64,000 nt of DNA from Diphasiastrum complanatum (GCA_029204225.1 CM055107.1:6728873-6792872), one strand, 5' to 3'; shown: positions 21,011 through 32,280, counted from the stretch's first letter. Numbers and translations are program-made. Notes: generated by a model from the letters alone, not told the origin.

Positions 21011-22561
21011 ATGGCTTCAAAACCTTCGACAAAGTCACCTCATGTGGTGCTGCTTCCTTTCCCTTTGCTAGGACACTTGCTTCCAACAATGGGACTTGCA
21101 AAGAAGCTGGCCTCCAATGGCCTCGTTGTCTCCTTCATGTGCGCTGAGCACCGATTCGAGAATGTCCAAAGAGCCCATGCAGCTCAAGGGGGTGATCCGC
21201 GAATCCGTTTGGTGAGCTTACCTGACAAGGTGCCTAGAGGGGAGATTATCCTCGACGCGGGACTGGATAGCGTCATCTGGACAGCAGAAGGGACGGAAAA
21301 GGTGGTTGATTCGTTTGAGAAATTGATCGATTCCATGATGGAAGATTTGGAAGAGGATATTCTGAGCCCAGGACCTCCTGTATGCATCATCAGTGAGACG
21401 TTCTTATCTTGGACTCAAGATATTGCAAACAAATGGGGAATCGAGAGATATGTGTTTGATCCATCTCCTGCAGCATTCATGTCCACTGTCTTCCATGTTC
21501 CAACTCTCATTGCTGAGGGCCGATTGCCTTTACATTTTTCACAACATAAGCTCGACAACGAAAACACGAATGGGCTGATAGCTGTTCCTGGTTTGCCACC
21601 TTTGCATGAGAGTGACTTCCACACAAGCTTGCAGGATATCTCCCCAAAATTCATGCACGACTTCTTCATTCGTCACTGCCTAAGAGTGACTGAAGCATCA
21701 GGAATCCTCATGAATACTTTCTACGAGCTAGAGCCTACAGCAATAGACACTCTGAGAAGCCGATCGAGTAACAAAGGCATCGTAATCCAGCCTGTTGGTC
21801 CCTTGCTGCCATCGGTGGTCTTCGGCAGCGATGCCCCTGAAATCATGAAACAGCGAAGTTTTCTTTCTCCAGATGACAGGAAGTGTTTGCAGTGGCTGGA
21901 TAGCCAAGCCAACAGCTCAGTCGTGTATGTCGCTTTTGGCAGCATGGGCAGTCCTTCTGAGGAGCAAATCTACGAGCTCGCGCTTGGCCTCGAAGCCTCA
22001 AAGCAACCTTTCCTCTGGGTGCTCCGTCGACCCTTCAAAGCAGATGTAACACAACAAATTCTGCATGCTCGCCCTGCAGTGCATGATCTCCTACCCCAAG
22101 GATTCCTCAACCGAACCGAGAAACAGGGACTTGTAGTATCCACCTGGGCTCCCCAGTTGCTTGTCTTAGCTCACCCTGCGACGGGGAGCTTTCTAACCCA
22201 CTGTGGATGGAATTCAACTCTTGAGAGCATATGTATGGGTGTACCTCTGCTTACGTTCCCTCAATTCGCAGACCAGAGACAAATTTGCCGGATGCTGGTG
22301 GATCAACTCAAGATAGCGGGCGAGCTACATAGAAGAGAAGATGGGTTGTCACCCAAAGAAGAGATAGAAAAAAAACTGAGTCTCTTCAAGACAGGTGGGG
22401 AAGGAGATGCGATGAGAGAGAGAGCAAGACAGTTGAGAGACGCGGCCAGAAAATCTGTTAGCCCTGGTGGATCTTCTCAGATGCAATTGGAGGAATTTGC
22501 GCAGTCTATGTCTCAGAAAGCAGAGCTTCGAAGAAATACTCGTAAACTTCAACAAAACTGA
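21011..22561 (+). CDS. Family-1 UDP-glycosyltransferase
   Basis: This is an intact, intronless 516-codon frame from ATG 21011 to TGA 22559-22561. UGTs of this type move a sugar from a UDP-sugar to small acceptors such as flavonoids, hormones or xenobiotics in the cytosol. The N-terminal acceptor half has the HVVLLPFPLLGH segment with the presumed catalytic His22. The C-terminal donor half has the 44-residue PSPG box at residues 379-422, with all key positions (WAPQ, HCGWNS, the following Glu, and a terminal DQ in place of the commoner E/DQ). The Gln at 422 suggests UDP-glucose as donor. Length is slightly above the usual 450-500 because of a basic C-terminal tail. A weak TATA-like TTATAAGTA lies near 20814, leaving a 5' UTR of about 165 bases. 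No neighbour is functionally linked, and the acceptor cannot be predicted. Confidence 0.95.
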   Translation: MASKPSTKSPHVVLLPFPLLGHLLPTMGLAKKLASNGLVVSFMCAEHRFENVQRAHAAQGGDPRIRLVSLPDKVPRGEIILDAGLDSVIWTAEGTEKVVDSFEKLIDSMMEDLEEDILSPGPPVCIISETFLSWTQDIANKWGIERYVFDPSPAAFMSTVFHVPTLIAEGRLPLHFSQHKLDNENTNGLIAVPGLPPLHESDFHTSLQDISPKFMHDFFIRHCLRVTEASGILMNTFYELEPTAIDTLRSRSSNKGIVIQPVGPLLPSVVFGSDAPEIMKQRSFLSPDDRKCLQWLDSQANSSVVYVAFGSMGSPSEEQIYELALGLEASKQPFLWVLRRPFKADVTQQILHARPAVHDLLPQGFLNRTEKQGLVVSTWAPQLLVLAHPATGSFLTHCGWNSTLESICMGVPLLTFPQFADQRQICRMLVDQLKIAGELHRREDGLSPKEEIEKKLSLFKTGGEGDAMRERARQLRDAARKSVSPGGSSQMQLEEFAQSMSQKAELRRNTRKLQQN

Positions 22562-23824
22562 AGAATTTACAAAGTGAGCTTTGTATCTGTAGCTTGCCTT
22601 AGTAAGAGTAGTCTTTCTGGAAATCGTAAGGCAGCGCATTACCCAAGATCTTGATTAGCACATTGAATCATTCAACTAGTGGACTTTAACGCATCCACCA
22701 TGAATCATCTACATTCTACTTGTTTTAGTAGCACCATGACCTAAGCCAATGTAGATGGGGACATTCTATGTTGAGGTAGAAAGCATTGATCCGCAAAGTG
22801 GCAAAGTACAAAGTATAGGAATGAAATCAACATCTTTTGTAATAATCTACTTCATAGATTTTTTTTTAAGAGAGATTGACTTTTAAAAAACAACTACTTT
22901 TTATTGATGTTGTCATTTTCATATGCAAGAATTTAGTGTATACTAAAGGAGGTAGATGCTTAAAATTTGAATTTCTAATACTTTGATAGCAAGCAATTTA
23001 TGATGCATGAGAAATTTACAACTCCTAGAAAATGCAAGACAAGTAGAAAGCATGTAGAATAATGCAATATGCCTACTTTAATAGGACATACTATAGTCGG
23101 TCATTGCTACTCTATACAGAGCAATGTAGTCTTGTGTATATTCCAAGGTATAGAACGTGTAATAAGCCTACCTTAATTGCAACCAATTTGAGAGAGAGTG
23201 ATTATCAAAACAAGTATTATCTACTATAACATCATACATGTATCACATTGTCGAATTATCAAGGACTATTTATCCAAGTTCAATTTTCTATGATCCCATG
23301 GGTTGATAATACCAAAAAACATAATATTCGTCACCATCTTCTTTGATCGAATGAAGCATTTTCGATCCCTTTCGGAGCAAATTTCGAGGTTTCATCCAAG
23401 CAATTTTTTCTGTTTTGGAGTAAAGGATGCAATTAATGAGATTTATTCCAAGAGGTACAAAAAAACATTTATTTCAAGGTCCATATCTCTAGTTATTCGA
23501 AGCTCTGTGCCTGTGATTACTCTGAAGATGATGTGGCAGAAATTTATAAACACATTTAGAGTAGAATGAGACATTTATTGACTCCATCTATCTCTAAAAT
23601 GGGACTCCATCCAACCACATGAGTCTTTTCACCACATCTTATGAAGTTGGTAAGCAAAAACTTTGTTGGTGCAGTTGATTAAAAATTAAAAAGATATCCA
23701 GATTCAAAATATATTTTGTGCAATTAAATTAAGTATGAAAGAATGAAAACAAAGTCGATATATCAATATTTAAAAAAGAAAAGGTCCAAGTTTAAAAAAT
23801 ATCAATATTATATACAAAATTATT
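22562..23824. other. UGT 3' flank and intergenic DNA
   Basis: AT-rich sequence without a supported gene. The first 100-200 bases should hold the UGT 3' UTR, but no clear AATAAA signal is seen. The plus-strand ORF at 23303-23569 has no recognisable domain and is probably chance. Confidence 0.5.
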
Positions 23825-24948
23825 GTAATATACTATTGTGATCAAGAAATCAACATTCTATGTGCTAGGATTTGCTAGAAGAGAGAAAAAGAGAGGCTGG
23901 ATTGTTTCCAAATCTTTGTGATTTCTTCATGAGTTTATTTGTTGATTTTCAAGAAAGTGATAAGTGCATTGGAACAGGTTCAAAGAGAAGATCAAATCAA
24001 TACAACATGGCAACCTCAAGTGGCTTCATGTTGGAAGGAAATGATAGGTTTACCTCAATCAACTATTCAACTTGGAAGGTGAAGATGGAGTCTTTGCTAG
24101 AGAAGAATAAGTTGATGGATATTGTTGTAGGTGTGGAGGAAAGACCTTTGGCACCTCATAAACAATTGAGGTATGATAGAGACGAATAAGTTGATGGATA
24201 TTGTTGTAGGTGTGGAGGAGAGGCCTTTGGCACCTCATGAACAATTGAGGTATGATAAGAGGGCAAAGAAAGCTCTACACGTTATCAAGATGAATGTGAC
24301 TAATGAACTTCTCAAGAAAGTTGGTAAGTGCACAACATCTAGTGAAGCTTGGGAGACCTTCAAGAAGGTTTATGAGTCCAAGTCTACATCTAGGGCCCTA
24401 ACCCTAAGGAGGCAAAGATTTCAAAGTCTACAAATGAAGGATGAAAGTGCCTTTTTTATTGAGAGTTAAAGCCTTGAGTGATGAACTAGCATGTATTAGC
24501 GAGAGCATTAAGGATGTGGAACTTGTTCAAGTTGTTCTAATGGCTTGTTGGATGATCATGCTAATTTGGCGCAAAGTTTTGCTATTCAAAAGACATTGCC
24601 AAGTATGGAGGATTTGCAAGAGGTCTTGGTGGCTGAAGAGTTTTGACTCAAAGCAAGAGAAAGATCATCTTCTAATTCTCAAGTTGGAGAGGAGGAAGCT
24701 ATGTTTTCAAAAGGCAAGTTCAAGAGCAAAGGCAAAAGAAAATGGTCAAAATGGCAAGATCAAGGTGAGACTTCTACTTTGTTGGCAAGAAGAAAGATAG
24801 ATCCAAGCTAAAATGTTTCTATTGTGGAGTCAAAAGACATTTTACTAGTGATTGTTTCAAGAAGAAGAGAGATCAAGGTAAGAACCAAACCAATCTAACT
24901 CTTGATGAAGATGGTGTTGATGAAAAAAATTCAAATGATGGTTTTTGC
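23825..24948 (+). pseudogene. Copia F gag remnant
   Basis: Leader and gag of a Copia H relative. The start ATG 24007 sits in the same context as in Copia H (the ATGGCAACCTCAA start). Gag similarity runs with several frameshifts to a CCHC knuckle at about 24815-24862 (CFYCGVKRHFTSDC, with an expected Gly replaced). A 79-bp tandem duplication (copies starting at 24105 and 24184) shifts the frame early in gag, and another shift follows near 24455. Similarity ends abruptly at 24948, where the minus-strand LTR of Copia E begins. Confidence 0.82.
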
Positions 24949-25608
24949 TGGGGAATGCAGAGATTCCCTCGGTGCGTGCATTATTGATAACAATAGGCGA
25001 ACACAATCATAGAATTTAGAGCTTAATGCGTAATGGTAGTGGAAGCAAGAGTAGACAATCAAACAAAGCAATCAAAAAGTCAGACAGAAGGTTGAAAGCA
25101 TGCAATACTGACATGAAATCTGAATGCAGAACCAGACAGTAATTTATTCAGATTAAGTATAATGAAATACATGTCAGATAATGCTTGTAAGCACAAGACT
25201 ATAATGGATGAAACCGTGTGCTCACAAAGCAATTTATAACAGCTATGAGCTTATATTGAGAATCCATGTCTGAAAGAAAGAATCGATGCACGAAAGGCAT
25301 CTACAATGTCTGTCTTTGATAAGTGTCAATGTGCGCTTGAGCGTATGAATAATCAACTTAGATGATCTGATTCTTACATTCACATTTCTGAATAGATTAC
25401 AATGGCTATATAATTTACATTTGTGCAGATGAGTGTTGAAAGATGACATGGAGCCATTGTGCCATCAGGAAGAAGATCATGGCTGCTGTCATTGTCAATT
25501 CAATTGCACAATACAGAAGTGAGCGTGAGGGTTCTTGATATATCGATCAAGCCCGATATGTCGGCCAACCTTTACTTACTCATCTTCAGTATTGGAGCTG
25601 TATTAACA
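24949..25608 (-). repeat. 3' LTR of Copia E
   Basis: On the minus strand it starts TGTTAATACAGC at 25608, seven bases after the pol stop (25615-25617), and ends ATTCCCCA at 24949. The TG...CA ends and the position directly after RNase H support the call. No second copy is in the window. A TATA-like element is not obvious. Confidence 0.65.
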
Positions 25609-25614
25609 TGGAAT

Positions 25615-26310
25615 TTAGGAGAGTAGAGGAGATAAATCCAACACTCCCCTCTCCATGAATACTCTGATCTTTAGCCTAAGCAATTCACAAAATTTGTGGT
25701 GTGCATCAATGCTCAATGCCTTGCTGAACACATCTGTAACCATATCTTGCTTTCGACAGTATGTTAAACTTACCTCTCTGTCGAGAATCTTGCCCCTGAC
25801 ATAGTGATATCGGATCTCAATGTGCTTACTCCTAGAGTAAAATCTAGGGTTGGCCGATAAGGCAATGGCACTCTGATTGTCACAAAATATGATTGTCTGG
25901 GTGAGCTGATTCAGACTAATGTCTGATAATAAATTTCTCAACCAAAATGCTTCTTTAATAGATTGAGAAGCAGCAATGTACTATGCTTCTGATCATGAAA
26001 GAGCAATAGAGGTTTGCTTACGACTATTCCAAGAGATAGGACCGCCATTGAAGAAGAATGTAAACACAGATGTGGATTTACAAATATCTACATCTCCTCC
26101 CCAACTTGCACCGAAACATCCACTGAGCTGATGAAGATTGTCGTTATTGACGTCTCCATAGCAGATGCACTGGTCCATTGTGGCTCTAATGTATCTCATG
26201 ACTCTTATCAGAGCCTTCCAATGGGTAATGCTAGGATTGACCATGAATTGGCCGAGTTCCAGGATGCTCATTACTGAATGGGTTTGGTCCTGAGCATAGA
26301 AATTCAACAC
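25615..26310 (-). pseudogene. Copia E RNase H, proximal copy
   Basis: A Copia RNase H region in two open parts: 26310-25993, then after a stop and frame break 25941-25615. Recognisable segments are THWKALIRVMRYI, SWNSRKQTSIALS, the FCDNQSAIALS box and RSKHIEIRYHYVR. It ends at the pol stop before the LTR. In a canonical enzyme this domain degrades the RNA strand of the RNA:DNA hybrid. A Gly-Cys-rich patch replaces the usual catalytic-Asp segment (expected Y-x-D-A-D-W), so this copy looks dead. Confidence 0.82.
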
Positions 26311-26319
26311 TCCTCCTTA

Positions 26320-27684
26320 ATGTGGATCCTGAAATACCTTGATCTTCAGATTTAGCATGTCATTAAATCTGAGATGGTGCTCCTTTGATAGAGCTTTCAT
26401 GAAATAATCTGTTGCCATAAGATCTGTCCTGCAGTAAACCAATGATACTTCCTTGCCTCCCTCGCACTTTTTTTCTAAGGTAGTGATACTTGATTTCGAT
26501 ATGTTTGCTTCGAGAGTGAAATCTCGGATTTAGAGATAGTGCAATTGTGCTTTGATTGTCACAATAGATTGTCGTTGGATGTGACTGAGCAAGGTCGATA
26601 TTTGCAAGCAGGTTCCTTAGCCAAATTGCCTCCTTGGTAGCATTTGTTGCAGCTATGTATTCTGATTCGGTTCATGATAATGCTACTGAGGTCTGTTTTT
26701 GGCTATTCCATGAGATTGGACCTTGATTGTATAAGAATACAAATCCAAAAGTCGATCTTCTAGTGTCAATATCTCCTGCCCAATTTGCATCTGTGTATCC
26801 TTCGAGAATATTGGTAGGTTGGCTGCCTCCATAACAAATACTAAAATGTTTTGTTGCTTGGACATACTTCATGACCTTTATGAGTGCTTTCCAATGGGTT
26901 GAACCTGGACTCGGAACCTGGATTCGATAGGAACTTGCTAAGTGAACTGATTGAGTATGCAAGGCCTGGTCGAGTGCAAAGCATTGCATACATTAGTGAG
27001 CCAATAATGGAGTGAAATAAAAATCGCTTCATGTCTTCCTTTTCTGCCTCGATTTGAGGGCATTGTTCCTTTGATAATTTTAGACCAGGGTCGAGTGGAA
27101 AGTAACTTGATTTGCAGTTAGTCATTCCATATTTTTCCAGCACATTAGTGAGATATCGTTGTTGACTGATATAAATTTGTCTACTGGATCGATTTCGATG
27201 AATCTGGATTCCAAGGCAGTAATGGGCTGGATCCATATCAGTCATCTTGTACTCCTCTGCTAACATGTTATATCCTTCAATAAATTTAGATTGTTACTAA
27301 AAAGTAACGTATCATCCACATAAAGAGCGATGATTATGAAGGAAGTAAAAACAGATTTGAAGTAAACATTCGAGTATGCCGAGTTTGGAATAAAACCATT
27401 CTCGATCAAAAATATATTGATTTTCTGAAACCAAGCACTTGGCGACTGTTTCAGACCATACAGAGCCTTGTGGATTTTGCATACTAGGTGCTCCTTGCCC
27501 TTGAGCTCGTATCCCTCTAGCTGCAACATATAGATCTCCTCTTCAATAGTCTCGTTGAGGAAGGCAGTCTGGACATCCATTTGGTGGACTTCGACATCGG
27601 CTGTAGCTGCAAAGGAGAGTAGTAGACGAATCGAAGCATGCTTAACGACAGGGCTGAAAATCTCTAAATAATCCAGATCTGAGC
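26320..27684 (-). pseudogene. Copia E RT-RNase H, distal copy
   Basis: RT begins abruptly at 27684 with a DLDYLEIFSPVVKHASIR segment and continues through the QMDVQTAFLN box and the catalytic LYVDD at about 27330-27310. A frame break falls near 27260. RNase H follows with GYTDANWAGDIDTRRST intact, a stop at 26670-26672, then YCDNQSTIALS in 26640-26540. It lies in tandem with the second RNase H copy at 25615-26310, so either two related elements are fused or the 3' part was duplicated and diverged. No gag or integrase remains. Confidence 0.85.
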
Positions 27685-28233
27685 ACATACACGTACCCAC
27701 GCGAGCTGCGTACTGGGATCCCAACCCCAGTCGCCTAGCCACCCACCATCCGTCTAACCCCCTAAAAGGGCTGGTACCAGGGGATAGAGGATATACAGAA
27801 GCCCCAACTTATTTATGGGAAGTTCAAGACAAGCAGTTACTTATGGGATATTGAGAATTCTCAAGGCCATCATTAGGCGCTCAAGCCCACGGCACTTTCT
27901 TGTGCGTGGCTTGCAACTAAACATTCCTCAACACCCCCACTCAAGCAAGCACAGGCAAAGGAACCCCCCACTGGCTCTGATACCATGTAAAGAATTTGGG
28001 CCTCAGGGCCACGCACACACACGTACCCACGCGAGCCGCGTACTGGGACCCCAACCCCAGTCACCTAGCCACCCGCCATCCGTCAAACCCCCAAAAGGGC
28101 TGGTACCAGGGGATAGAGGATGTAGAGAAGCCCCAACTTATTTATGGGACAATGAGGAGCACTCAGGCACTTTCACGCATTCACGCAGGCACACACGGCC
28201 TCTGTGCGTGGCTTGACCAACAGTCCCGCAACA
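27685..28233 (-). mobile_element. Probable TRIM element (LTR - PBS - 52 bp - PPT - LTR)
   Basis: Two direct repeats of about 248 bp lie at 28233-27986 and 27933 to about 27685 on the minus strand. Both start TGTTG and share the CCCATAAATAAGTTGGGG segment and long GC-rich stretches. Between them are only 52 bp that start with TGGTATCAGAGCC (27985-27973, initiator-Met-type primer site) and end with the purine run GAGTGGGGG (27942-27934). This is the minimal layout of a terminal-repeat retrotransposon in miniature, mobilised by other elements' enzymes. The outer about 30 bp of the downstream LTR are missing, and it is joined to Copia E RT at about 27684. Confidence 0.78.
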
Positions 28234-28590
28234 ACATATGGCAATCACACGTGAACTACACAGATAAACACTCAGCAAAATGTGTTATCAAGACTACAAG
28301 AGGAGACAAGAAAAGCTCAACTAGTTCTCATTAAGCAAAACGTGCATCGGAATTCTCTGTATCGCTACAGATACTGCATGTTTATATATACAATGTAGGT
28401 GATGATTAAAAGAATCATTTATCCTAACTAATCACGGTGTTTAATCTAAAACACTGCGGATCCTTGTCTCAGTCGTGAGAGAGAATATTATGTTTGTTAT
28501 TGAGAACTGGATTAGACTTAGTGGGCTGACGTGCTAGTTTGATAATGTGCTGACGTTCTAAAGAAAACGTTTATAGTTCACACTAACTTA
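28234..28590. other. Unassigned DNA, possible LTR remnant
   Basis: Between the TRIM and the oxygenase pseudogene. On the minus strand it starts TGTTAAGTTAGTG and has a TATATATAAA motif near 28385, so it could be a solo LTR, but no second copy was found to test this. No ORF of interest. Confidence 0.35.
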
Positions 28591-29539
28591 ACACGTGCAC
28601 GATCCAAAGCAGCCATCGGCAGTAGTTATCAGGGGATTGCCCATCGATGACAACCTTCCACCGTCCACGCCTCAGGGTCATCGCCAGAAGAACTCAAGCC
28701 AACAGTTCATGAGCGAGACGTGGCTGGTGGGTATCGCAAGGATCGTGGGCCAGCCCTTCAACTACGAGTTCCTGGCCAAGGCAGGAGTGGCAAGGCAGGA
28801 GTGGCAGCAGAAGGAATGGGATTGCTGATAAGACAACTGTATCCAATGCCAGAACAAGAGAAGTTAGTGAGCTCTCTTGGCAGCCGAGAGTTCCTGGATT
28901 TCCACATGGATGGTTTCCAAGTTCTTCATTGGATTGAGAGGAGACCCCTCTAAAGTAGCCAAGGCGCTTCTCTGCGATTTCAGGGAGCTCTACTCTGAGC
29001 TTAATCCAGACGCCATTGCCATCCTTCTAAGGGAGAAGATCACAGGGAAAGCTCCTAGTTTGCCAGGAGCAGCAGGCTTCTGTAAGCATATCTTGGAAGG
29101 GACGGAGGCAAACCCCGTGATAAACATATATGATGAGAACATTGGCGTATCCACTACGTTTGATGAGGTGGTGGAAGGCAGCGCGGCTGCTGTGGCGGCA
29201 TACAGACACGTTAAGGAGGTGGCTCGCAAGGTGGGAGTGAGGCGAGAGGGGGTGTGGCTGGATGCGGGAGACGTGCTACTGGTGAATCAACGCAGATGTG
29301 CACATGGCAGACCCGCCTTCGCAGCCGCATACGATGGGAAGGATCGATGGATGCAGCGGGTGTATGCAAACGAGGGTGCCATCTGGGAGCGAACCGGGCT
29401 GGTGCCCTGGCCAATCAGGGCCTTGCCTTTCGAGTTTGCCCACAAGGTAGAGCCATTAGGGCACACGGACAGGCACAAGCACCAAGAGTTTGATCTTTAC
29501 AAAAGTGATCTACTACCCAGTAGTTCTTTAACACCTTGA
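28591..29539 (+). pseudogene. Fe(II)/2-oxoglutarate oxygenase (clavaminate-synthase/VioC-like), 5'-truncated and frameshifted
   Basis: Coding similarity starts without ATG near 28591 (SAVVIRGLPIDD type segment). It shifts frame near 28815-28830 into a stretch with a REFLDFHMDGF segment, which places the HxD iron ligands at about 28898-28906, and shifts back near 28930 into LRGDPSK. It then runs open to TGA 29537-29539. The second half has a GDVLLVNQRRCAHGRPAF segment (distal His ligand) and DRWMQRVY, whose Arg would bind 2-oxoglutarate. The layout resembles bacterial amino-acid beta-hydroxylases of the VioC/AsnO/clavaminate synthase group more than ordinary plant 2-ODDs. A short duplication (GGCAGGAGTGGCA) marks the first frameshift. 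Horizontal origin is possible but unproven. Substrate unknown. Confidence 0.8.
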
Positions 29540-30273
29540 GAAACATCTTGCAATTACTACCTCAAGAGGAAAAAAACAAAAACATAATTAGTTAGTAGAG
29601 TCACTCCAAGTTCATATAAGTAGACTCGTTCTCTCTTGCTCTTTGCATGAAGCTCCTGCACTACTGAAAATATGCATCTTACTTCTATTATATGGAAATT
29701 GTTGTTATACAAATTCCTTTGATTTATACTCATAGCTTTATTTGTATGACAAACAAGTACATTAATGTTCCAAATCAAAGAAGGTTCATTCTTGCTACAA
29801 TAATATATTGGAAATATTTTGAGCTTAATTTGGAATCAATGTTTTTGTAGTACTTGGTTTGAACAAGCATAGATATAATTCTTTGGCCATGGTGTGTGTA
29901 TCTTCAACCCTAGCAAAATAGTAATGATCAGATACGAAGTAACGGTATATGGTATGTTAGGTCTTAGAGGGAGATTGGGACGCATCCCTGCCATTTTTGT
30001 GTTTGGACCGTACACGAGTACCAAGGTCCGCAATTGTTGAGAGTTTCTAGAGGGTTTGTGGGTGTTTTAGACTTGCTAGGCCTAATTTCTCCCTTCTGAC
30101 CTCTAATTGTTCTTATCTCTAGTTGCGAACTAGTGGCGATGCAATAGTATGGGTATACTGTGTATCTGGGTTCTTCTCCTAAGTCATGTTCCTGGTCTCG
30201 GTTTTACCTGTCGATCCAGGTGATCATACTGCTGGTTCTCTTGATAGAAAGGGGTGGGTTATATTTTAACCAG
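29540..30273. other. Intergenic, no gene seen
   Basis: AT-rich DNA downstream of the oxygenase remnant. No domain-bearing ORF is present. The right edge at about 30274 is the truncation point of Gypsy C, where integrase coding begins abruptly. Confidence 0.45.
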
Positions 30274-30915
30274 CAGAAATTCAAATAGTGATGAATTCTT
30301 TTCATGAAGAGGAAGCTGGAGGAAACTATGCACTGAAGAACACAGTTTGTAAAACCATGAATGACAAATATTGGTGGCCTACTATGTACAAAGATGTGCA
30401 TAAGTTTATTATAGACTGTAATCCATGTCAGAGAATGGGTAAACCAGCAAGATCGACTAATTGGCCATTGGTACCAATCTTACCATTGGCACCAATGGGG
30501 TATCGATTTTGTGGGGCCGATTAAGCCAGCTACAAGACACAGAAAAAACCGATATATATTAATAGCAATAGACTATTGCACAAAAATGGTAGAAGCTGAA
30601 CCTAGAAAGAAAAATGATGCGAAGACTATTGCCAATTTTCTTTTTGCTAATATAATTACAAGATATGGCTTTCCTTTAGAACTTGTCAGTGACAGAGGAA
30701 CTCATTTCAAGAATAATATCATTGCAGAGTTACTGAAACATTATATGATTGTTCATAGAAGGACAACCCCATATAATCCTAAAGCAAATGGATTGACTGA
30801 ACGAGTGAATAGTATTTTATGTAAAATATTGAATAAAATCATAGATCAGCATTCTACTGATTGGGATATGAAAATACCCGCAGTTTTTTGGGCATATCGG
30901 AACACGGAAAAATTT
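30274..30915 (+). pseudogene. Gypsy C integrase fragment
   Basis: It is homologous to the Gypsy A integrase. The finger has the first His (FHEE) but Asn where the second His is expected, then CNPCQ. A frame break lies near 30510. The core carries VGPIKPATRH, SDRGTHF and GLTERVN motifs. Similarity stops after a YRNTEK segment near 30915, where Gypsy A continues for about 110 more codons. Both ends are truncated. Confidence 0.85.
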
Positions 30916-31577
30916 GTGTCAAGAAGTATAATCAACCCTATAAATGGTTTACAAATAAACTCTTGGTTTTACGTAAGCAATTCCAAATCTATGCTTTTCC
31001 AAGAGAATAGTTATTGTTTTTATTTAGTTTTATCTTCTCTTTTATATTTATTTTTATTTTGATTTTATAAATATATATATATATATATTTAATCCTCTTC
31101 TCAGTCAACGAGGACTTTTCCTATTTGAGGGGGGGGGGGAGATATTAAAAAAAATTTAGGTTGTATTTTTTACAGGTCGAAAACATGTTCTTAAGATTCA
31201 TTAGTATCGAATTTTTTTGATCCGATCCGACCTAGGGTCGGACCTGCCCAGAAATATCCGAACCGATCAGATATGTCCGGAAAATTTCGAACTTTGATAA
31301 TTTTTTACCTTTTAAAAAAAAATCGATCCTTTATATTTTCCAGTTATACGGTTGACGTACACCTACTATTAATTTTTCTGGCGGTTATTGCAACGACAAT
31401 ATCCTCCGTCCTTGGCTAACGTCATCAAATTTAAGAGTGATTTATATCTCATTTACTTGTCATATCAGTCACTTTTTCTCTTTGCCATAGTGTATTTCGC
31501 GAGCGGTTTTCTGACTTCTAGATTTTCTGATTCTATCGTTCTATTGTGAAATCTTCTGTCTCTATTCTACAAACAAA
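30916..31577 (+). other. Gypsy C spacer between integrase and ORF3
   Basis: This corresponds in position to the Gypsy A tract that carries the TTCNNGAA array, but I found no TTCNNGAA here. It contains (TA)n at about 31070-31088, a run of about ten G at 31131-31140 and AT-rich sequence. Confidence 0.55.
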
Positions 31578-31744
31578 ATGGCATGCACCAGAGTATGGAA
31601 GGCCAGAGCCGAAATTTTGTATGAAGAATGGAGAGTTGGAGCGGAATTGCTTAAATTGAACACAATCAAATACAAAGACAATTCACTCTTACTTACTGAA
31701 ATTTGTAATGAGATGGCAGATAGTGTCAGGATCAGAGGAAATGT
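31578..31744 (+). pseudogene. ORF3-C, N-terminal part before the Gypsy B insertion
   Basis: It starts at ATG 31578 (MACTRVWKAR...). The context and a WKAR motif near the N terminus match ORF3-A (IIWKARTRIR). The frame is cut after about 55 codons by the Gypsy B insertion at 31745. The last five bases, AATGT (31740-31744), are repeated after the insertion at 36976-36980. Coding resumes at 36976. Confidence 0.75.
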
Positions 31745-32267
31745 TGTTATGTCCATGACCAGTACATAGGATACAGTATACTCCTAGTCTTGGATACACG
31801 GTACTCCAGTGAAACAAGCTGTTACTTATGCCATGTCATATTGGACGTGACCTGAAAGTAACTAATATCTTTGTGAGGCCCAGAACACACTAAGTGGAGT
31901 TTAGACAAGGTAATGAGACAATGTATGCATGTGTAGAGTTATCAATAGCAATTCTATGAACAGTTGGTCCATGCATAGGACTCTATTCTAGGTGAATCTA
32001 TGTATAGATATCATAGAGCTATGCATGGTTATGTGCCCAGGATGCATTAGGCTCTATATAAGAGGACCAAACTTGCCCTACTCCTCATCATGGTTCTTTA
32101 TTCATTGTCAGGCTCTCACTCTACATTCATGCTTCTTGTTCCTTGGCTTGGGGGTGAGGCTTCTAGAGATTGATTGGATGCTTCTACTTGGTTGGGTGGT
32201 TTCTCCACAGTGTATTATCCTTTTGTGTTTAGGATTTGTAAGCAGGATCTAAGTAGCTTCCCTTATA
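31745..32267 (+). repeat. 5' LTR of Gypsy B
   Basis: 523 bp, starting TGTTATGTCC and ending CTTCCCTTATA. A TATA box (CTATATAAGAGG, about 32053-32064) is the likely core promoter and is conserved in the 3' LTR. The LTR ends in TA rather than CA. It contains a shadow ORF only. Confidence 0.9.
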
Positions 32268-32268
32268 G

Positions 32269-32280
32269 TGGTATCAGAGC
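32269..32280 (+). other. Primer-binding site of Gypsy B (tRNA-Met type)
   Basis: TGGTATCAGAGC begins two bases after the LTR end. It is complementary to the 3' end of initiator tRNA-Met, the usual primer of many plant Copia and chromovirus elements. Confidence 0.9.

Noticed and set aside
27690-28160. Simple local segmental duplication
   Set aside because: The primer site and purine tract placed exactly between the two repeats favour an LTR/TRIM structure over random duplication.
31992-32252. 86-codon ORF repeated at 36700-36960
   Set aside because: It lies within the two Gypsy B LTRs and is explained by the LTR repeat.
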